Positions 7,901 to 9,699 of a stretch of 9,699 nucleotides of DNA are shown here, piece by piece. The DNA comes from an uncultured Ruminococcus sp. (GTDB lineage Bacteria > Bacillota > Clostridia > Oscillospirales > Ruminococcaceae): positions 1 through 9,699 of the forward strand of contig NZ_CALDMP010000096.1 in assembly GCF_937915125.1 (NCBI RefSeq), given 5' to 3'. The notes under the pieces were generated by a model. That model was given only the letters and a program-made list of their open reading frames with translations, had not been told where the DNA came from and ran no database searches. The position numbers and the translations under genes were made by a program. Every line of letters begins with the position of its first letter. The stretch's first letter is position 1.

Positions 7901-7947
7901 ACTGCAAAAACTTCCGGATCTGAAAGCCAGTCAAATGTATATTTCAT
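4930..7947 (-). CDS. lacZ: Beta-galactosidase, GH2 family (LacZ type)
   Basis: LacZ hydrolyses lactose to glucose and galactose in the cytoplasm with retention of configuration. The product is 1005 aa, close to E. coli LacZ. In order it shows the N-terminal sugar-binding domain (FQGVETAIYVWLNGEFIGYS, about 140-160; DQDFWRFSGIFRDVYL, about 196-212), the immunoglobulin-like domain, and the TIM barrel with CHYPN and DETNLETHG (about 374-403). The acid/base Glu453 is in WSCGNES and the nucleophile Glu520 in SCEYMHAMGNS. The C-terminal small-chain domain has RYYGMGPDENYIDR. Numbering uses the start at 7947. The ATG at 7953 is only 2 nt from the GGGAGG site, too close, whereas the ATG at 7947 (MKYTFDWL) is 8 nt away. 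No signal peptide is present. It lies 22 nt downstream of the transporter, or 16 nt if the upstream ATG is used. Confidence 0.96.
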   Translation of the reverse strand: MKYTFDWLSDPEVFAVNRIAAHSDHRYYKNHDEMEKHQSEFIQNLNGTWKFAWAKNPSVMIKDFYREDFNTDSFNYIKVPGHMELQGYGKPQYVNTMYPWEGMENLRPPYISEKDNPVGSYVRYFDLEDGLKDKDVYISFQGVETAIYVWLNGEFIGYSEDSFTPSEFNLTEYIKEKNNKLAVAVFKRSSASWLEDQDFWRFSGIFRDVYLYAVPAVHIRDMKIAADYDCETGNGHFTAELDVMEKNNVKYSITANLTDTQGICVSETSVSDGKIDWHIENIAPWSAEIPNLYTFIAEIKDENGNVIEVSTVKVGFRRFELKNGLMCINGKRIIFKGINRHEFNMKNGRSVSEEDMLFDIRFMKRNNINAVRTCHYPNNSRWYELCDEYGIYLIDETNLETHGTWQKLGACEPSWNIPASLPEWKAACLDRAKSMYERDKNHASVLIWSCGNESYCGDDIAAMAQYFHEADPTRLVHYEGVTWNRKYDDITDMESRMYAKPADIEEYLKKNTGKPYISCEYMHAMGNSLGGMFLYTDLEDKYEAYQGGFIWDYIDQALQMEKENGRKVLAYGGDFEDRAADYGFCTNGIVYADRTYSPKVQEVKALYSNIRMTIRKGILTVENKNLFGDTDNLKFVVRLLKNGVEMKAESFVFSVGAGETKACKLNVEIPECPGEYVCEVSAVLEKDTIWAERGHEIAFAQEVLAVKENFVSERGYKKPSIVYGDVIIGIHGENFSMLFDKKEGGISSLVYNGKEFITRVPKVSFWRAMTDNDTGAGEPAKLSQWLIAGKFAFCCGDKTSVRELENALEITFVYNAACISLFEYKIIYTAFYDGRLGVKVIYPGTVDMPDMPVFAIDFKMKKTYSNFRYYGMGPDENYIDRVSGARLGFWKSDAYQNFSSYLNPQECGNRTGVRFMSVYDEENIGLTFNKTETPFEMSVLPYSAYELENAMHREELPNTDYSWVRIASKQMGVGGDDSWGAPVHDEFRIDSKKDMILEFVICPLS

Positions 7948-7955
7948 AAACATTT

Positions 7956-7961
7956 CCTCCC
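7956..7961 (-). promoter_or_regulatory. Ribosome binding site deciding the lacZ start
   Basis: GGGAGG on the minus strand is followed by AA-ATG-TTT-ATG. The spacing is 2 nt to the first ATG (7953) and 8 nt to the second (7947). The second spacing is the normal one, so the protein most likely starts MKYTFDW. Confidence 0.7.
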
Positions 7962-7969
7962 AATATAAA

Positions 7970-9352
7970 TTACTGAATACCTGATTCGTCTGATTTACAT
8001 TTTGCCTTTAGTTCATCATTCGCTTTTTCCACATTCATCCTCGAAAGAATAATTGTAATAACAAGATCAAGTATGAAAGGAATCCAGAGATACATGAAGT
8101 GAAGCATATTTATACAGGAATCAGGCTGTACTGCGAGAGATCCGTTATAGCCACTCCATTCAAGAAGCCATCCTGCGATTGCAGTACCAAGACCTCCACC
8201 GATTTTCACACCGAGTGATGTACAGGAATACATTGTTCCGTCAACTCTTTTTTGTTTTGTAAGCCATGTGTATTCAGAACATGAAGCTATGACTGCATTC
8301 ATATCTCCCTGCCACGGACCTTGTCCCAGTGCTGCCAATGCTGTAAATGCGAGCATAAGAGGTACGCTTCCCAGGTAGCCTGCTACTACTACAAGAAGTC
8401 TGCCAACAGTAGCTAACATATAACTGTATTTGTTGAGCTTATACATCCCTTTCCACCTCTGAACCAGTAAAGGTGTAAACAGAAGTGCAATTATCAGTGG
8501 AATATTGATAAACCACGAAAATACGCCATACATATTTTCATTAAAAAGAACATATGTCGCATAGTAAACGCCAACATTTATCATTGCGCCATAAATTTGC
8601 TGTAAGATATATGTGCCACAAATCATCATGTAATATTTATTGTGAATGAGAGTTTTGAGTGCCTCAATTATGCCGTATTTCTGATCTTCTTCATTTGCAT
8701 TTTCTCCTTCTGCCAGTTCTTCATCAGAAAGTTCCTTTACAGAAAGAGTTGAAATCGTATTTACGATAAGACCAATTATAGCATAAATAATGGCCACTGT
8801 TCTCCATCCACTTGCACCGCCTCCCATTACAGATACAAACTTTAAGGTTACAGACTGAATGAGCAGACTTGTTGCAAATGCAAAAATGAATCTGTATGAC
8901 CCCATCTGAACACGTTCTTTACTGTTTTTTGTAACAAGTGCCGTCAATGCAGAATAGGCAATATTATTTGCCGTGTAGAATACACTATTTAATAATGTAT
9001 AGGAGATAAAGAACTAGGCATACTGTGCAAAACTTCCCATACTAACTGGTATAGCAAAAATTGATATCAGTGTTATGGCGCAGCCGACATAGCCATAAAG
9101 CATCCAGGGCCTTGCTTTTCCAAATCTGGAATTTGTTTTGTCAATCATTGAACCAAAGAAAATATCTGTTATACCGTCAAAAATTTTGGAAACTGCAATC
9201 AATGTACCAACAATTCCAGCACTCATACCCATGGTATCCGTCAGATAAATCATGACAAAAGAGGATAGTAAGGCATATACTACATTTCCTGCAATGTCTC
9301 CTGAGCCATAGCCTATTTTGTTGTACCATCTCAGGTATTTCTTTTCACTCAT
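7970..9352 (-). pseudogene. GPH-family lactose/galactoside symporter interrupted by TAG
   Basis: Read through the TAG at codon 113, this is 460 codons, a normal length for glycoside-pentoside-hexuronide:cation symporters (MelB/LacS/XynB type, 12 membrane helices). N-terminal marks are GYGSGDIAGN with Asp19, the cation-site pair FDGITD (Asp59, Asp63, matching MelB Asp55/Asp59), and the GPH signature DKTNSRFGKARPWMLY (71-86). After the stop, in the same frame, YTANNIAYSALTALVTKN and the remaining helices follow. The true start is ATG 9352 (MSEKKYLRWYNKIGYG), with AAAGGA 8 nt upstream. The ATG at 9400 would add 16 unrelated residues and has no such site. As written, only helices 1-3 would be made. 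Position in the operon says the substrate is lactose or a beta-galactoside. A sequencing error or readthrough would make it a normal gene. Confidence 0.85.
9014..9016 (-). other. In-frame amber codon inside the transporter
   Basis: CTA on the plus strand is TAG on the minus strand. It follows ...SFAQYA and precedes FFISYTLLNSVFYTANNIAY, in the region entering membrane helix 4. The frame is unchanged across it: the start of the downstream open frame at 8947 is an exact multiple of three from 9352. No base has been lost or gained, so this is a point substitution. One-base ancestors include CAG, AAG, GAG, TGG, TAT and TAC. Confidence 0.95.
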
Positions 9353-9440
9353 AATAAAAATCCTTTCGCCTTTTGTATGTCCAATTATGGATAGAATCAT
9401 ATTAAATTAAATACAGATAATGCTCTGCTGTTTCATGTTC

Positions 9441-9455
9441 TTATAACCGCATTCT
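9441..9455. promoter_or_regulatory. Candidate CcpA cre site in the leader
   Basis: TTATAACCGCATTCT fits the cre consensus WTGNAANCGNWNNCW at 14 of 15 positions, with A instead of G at position 3. It lies about 85-95 bp downstream of the inferred transcription start, where cre sites can act as a transcription roadblock. Catabolite repression of a lac/gal operon is expected in Firmicutes. A single mismatch at a conserved base keeps this tentative. Confidence 0.3.
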
Positions 9456-9463
9456 GGAGAATG
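9450..9463. repeat. Inverted repeat CATTCT-GG-AGAATG
   Basis: A perfect 6-2-6 inverted repeat in the operon leader overlaps the cre-like site by 6 bp. In DNA it is operator-sized. In RNA a 2-nt loop would be strained, so a protein-binding site is the likelier role, if it has one. Confidence 0.4.
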
Positions 9464-9500
9464 TTAATTCATGATTGTAGAAAATTATGCATATGCCATT

Positions 9501-9514
9501 AAAAGATATCTTTT
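9501..9514. repeat. 14-bp perfect palindrome AAAAGATATCTTTT
   Basis: This perfect dyad is centred about 30 bp downstream of the inferred transcription start. The position suits a repressor operator. AT-rich palindromes also occur by chance in such DNA, so function is unproven. Confidence 0.35.
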
Positions 9515-9542
9515 TTCGTTTTCTTTTTTTATTTCTGATTCC

Positions 9543-9571
9543 ATTATAGCACATTTTTCTCAATATAAAAT
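9543..9571 (-). promoter_or_regulatory. Promoter of the lac/gal operon (extended -10, weak -35)
   Basis: On the minus strand TGTGCTATAAT gives a perfect -10 (TATAAT, 9548-9543) with a TGN extension. At the ideal 17-bp spacing the -35 hexamer is ATTTTA (9571-9566), a very poor match. A strong -10 with a defective -35 is typical of activator-dependent promoters. A direct-repeat motif begins on the -35. The predicted start is about 9537. No other promoter-like sequence appears closer to the transporter. Confidence 0.65.
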
Positions 9572-9599
9572 GCACAAAGCAGTTGAGTTTATGCACAAA
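9570..9599. promoter_or_regulatory. Two ATGCACAAA direct repeats 21 bp apart: likely activator operator
   Basis: ATGCACAAA occurs at 9570-9578 and 9591-9599, on the same strand, 21 bp apart (two helical turns). The proximal copy overlaps the weak -35 of the operon promoter by 2 bp. Direct half-sites at this spacing abutting a -35 are the known arrangement of AraC-family activators (as in araI1/I2). I infer such an activator, responding to lactose or galactose. The identity of the protein is not shown by the window. Confidence 0.5.
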
Positions 9600-9613
9600 A
9601 TGATACAATTCTA

Positions 9614-9642
9614 TTGAAACCAGCAATAATAAGTGCTATAAT
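9614..9642 (+). promoter_or_regulatory. Divergent strong promoter reading out of the right edge
   Basis: TTGAAA (9614-9619), exactly 17 bp, then TATAAT (9637-9642) with a TGC extension (GTGCTATAAT). The predicted start is about 9649. It is close to consensus and needs no activator. Being divergent from the operon and sharing its operator region, it probably drives a regulator gene beyond 9699, unless that gene has been displaced by the repeat-like DNA that follows. Confidence 0.65.
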
Positions 9643-9650
9643 AGATTAAG

Positions 9651-9699
9651 GCAACACCGCACAAAGAGCGCCTGACGGCTTTGCACGTCATATGCTTGC
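9651..9699. other. GC-richer 49-bp end segment, possible start of another element
   Basis: From GGCAACACCGC (9650 onward) the base composition changes sharply from AT-rich to roughly 55 percent GC. A short dyad TGACG...CGTCA lies at 9673-9690. No ORF with a ribosome binding site starts here. The abrupt change right at the inferred transcription start suggests an inserted repeat or the end of an insertion sequence, but without its other end this is inference. Confidence 0.25.

Larger units (their letters stand above)
9353..9537 (-). promoter_or_regulatory. Long untranslated leader of the lac/gal operon (about 185 nt)
   Basis: The region between the inferred transcription start (about 9537) and the transporter ATG holds no believable gene. 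It contains an A-rich tract (about 9515-9535), the 14-bp palindrome AAAAGATATCTTTT (9501-9514), the inverted repeat CATTCT-GG-AGAATG (9450-9463), a cre-like sequence (9441-9455), and the ribosome binding site TCCTTT at 9361-9366 (AAAGGA on the minus strand). I see no hairpin plus U-run that would act as an attenuator and no riboswitch core I can recognise. Confidence 0.5.

Noticed and set aside
7970..8947. Separate 325-aa transporter gene starting at TTG 8947
   Set aside because: The start is inside a conserved GPH stretch (SALTALVTKN), has no ribosome binding site, and the same frame continues upstream to the TAG. It is the back half of one gene.
9017..9400. Transporter start at ATG 9400
   Set aside because: It adds 16 residues not matching the family and lacks a ribosome binding site, while ATG 9352 has AAAGGA at 8 nt.
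9441..9626. 61-aa minus-strand frame in the promoter region
   Set aside because: It spans the promoter and operator, has no ribosome binding site, and its composition is that of translated AT-rich DNA.
1..9699. CRISPR array, tRNA or rRNA genes
   Set aside because: No regularly spaced short repeats, no cloverleaf with a TTCRA-type T-loop, and no rRNA-like segment were seen.

Overview
The window looks like a low-to-medium GC anaerobic Firmicute, most likely a Clostridia member of the Ruminococcus type. This is inferred from AT-rich intergenic DNA, strong AGGAGG-type ribosome binding sites, a class II GalT, the clostridial form of GalK (GRTEIGGNHTDHQHG), and a short domain found at the ends of clostridial RlmD-type methylases. 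No rRNA or marker gene fixes the species.

Most of the window (9352 down to 1118, minus strand) is one lactose/galactose operon in the order transporter - lacZ - galK - galE - galT. Spacers are 22, 19, 2 and 11 nt, and each gene has its own Shine-Dalgarno site. The logic is complete from sugar entry to UDP-sugar exchange. A GPH-family (MelB/LacS-like) symporter imports the sugar. LacZ (GH2) splits lactose. GalK phosphorylates galactose. Class II GalT exchanges it onto UDP-glucose, and GalE regenerates UDP-glucose. No galactose mutarotase, phosphoglucomutase or regulator gene is inside the window.

The first gene of the operon is broken as given. A single in-frame TAG at 9014-9016 interrupts the transporter at codon 113, and homology continues in the same frame on both sides. 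This is a recent nonsense mutation, a sequencing error, or a readthrough site.

The control region (about 9353-9650) holds two divergent promoters with matching extended -10 boxes (GTGCTATAAT). Between them are two direct repeats ATGCACAAA spaced 21 bp apart, and one touches the very weak -35 of the lac/gal promoter. That layout suggests an AraC-family activator. The rightward promoter points out of the window, where the regulator may lie. The roughly 185-nt leader carries two palindromes and a cre-like site.

The left kilobase (83-942) is a different kind of DNA: a patch of mobile-element debris. A 188-bp MITE-like element (84-271) has 15-bp terminal inverted repeats CCTGAATCCGCAAAA. Its left half recurs as a perfect 90-bp inverted repeat at 853-942. 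The DNA between holds a small TTG-started ORF, a decayed ORF, a hairpin terminator, and the severed C-terminal domain of an RlmD-like methyltransferase on the opposite strand. At the extreme left edge a gene for an apparently exported protein starts on the minus strand, with the MITE sitting immediately upstream of its ribosome binding site.
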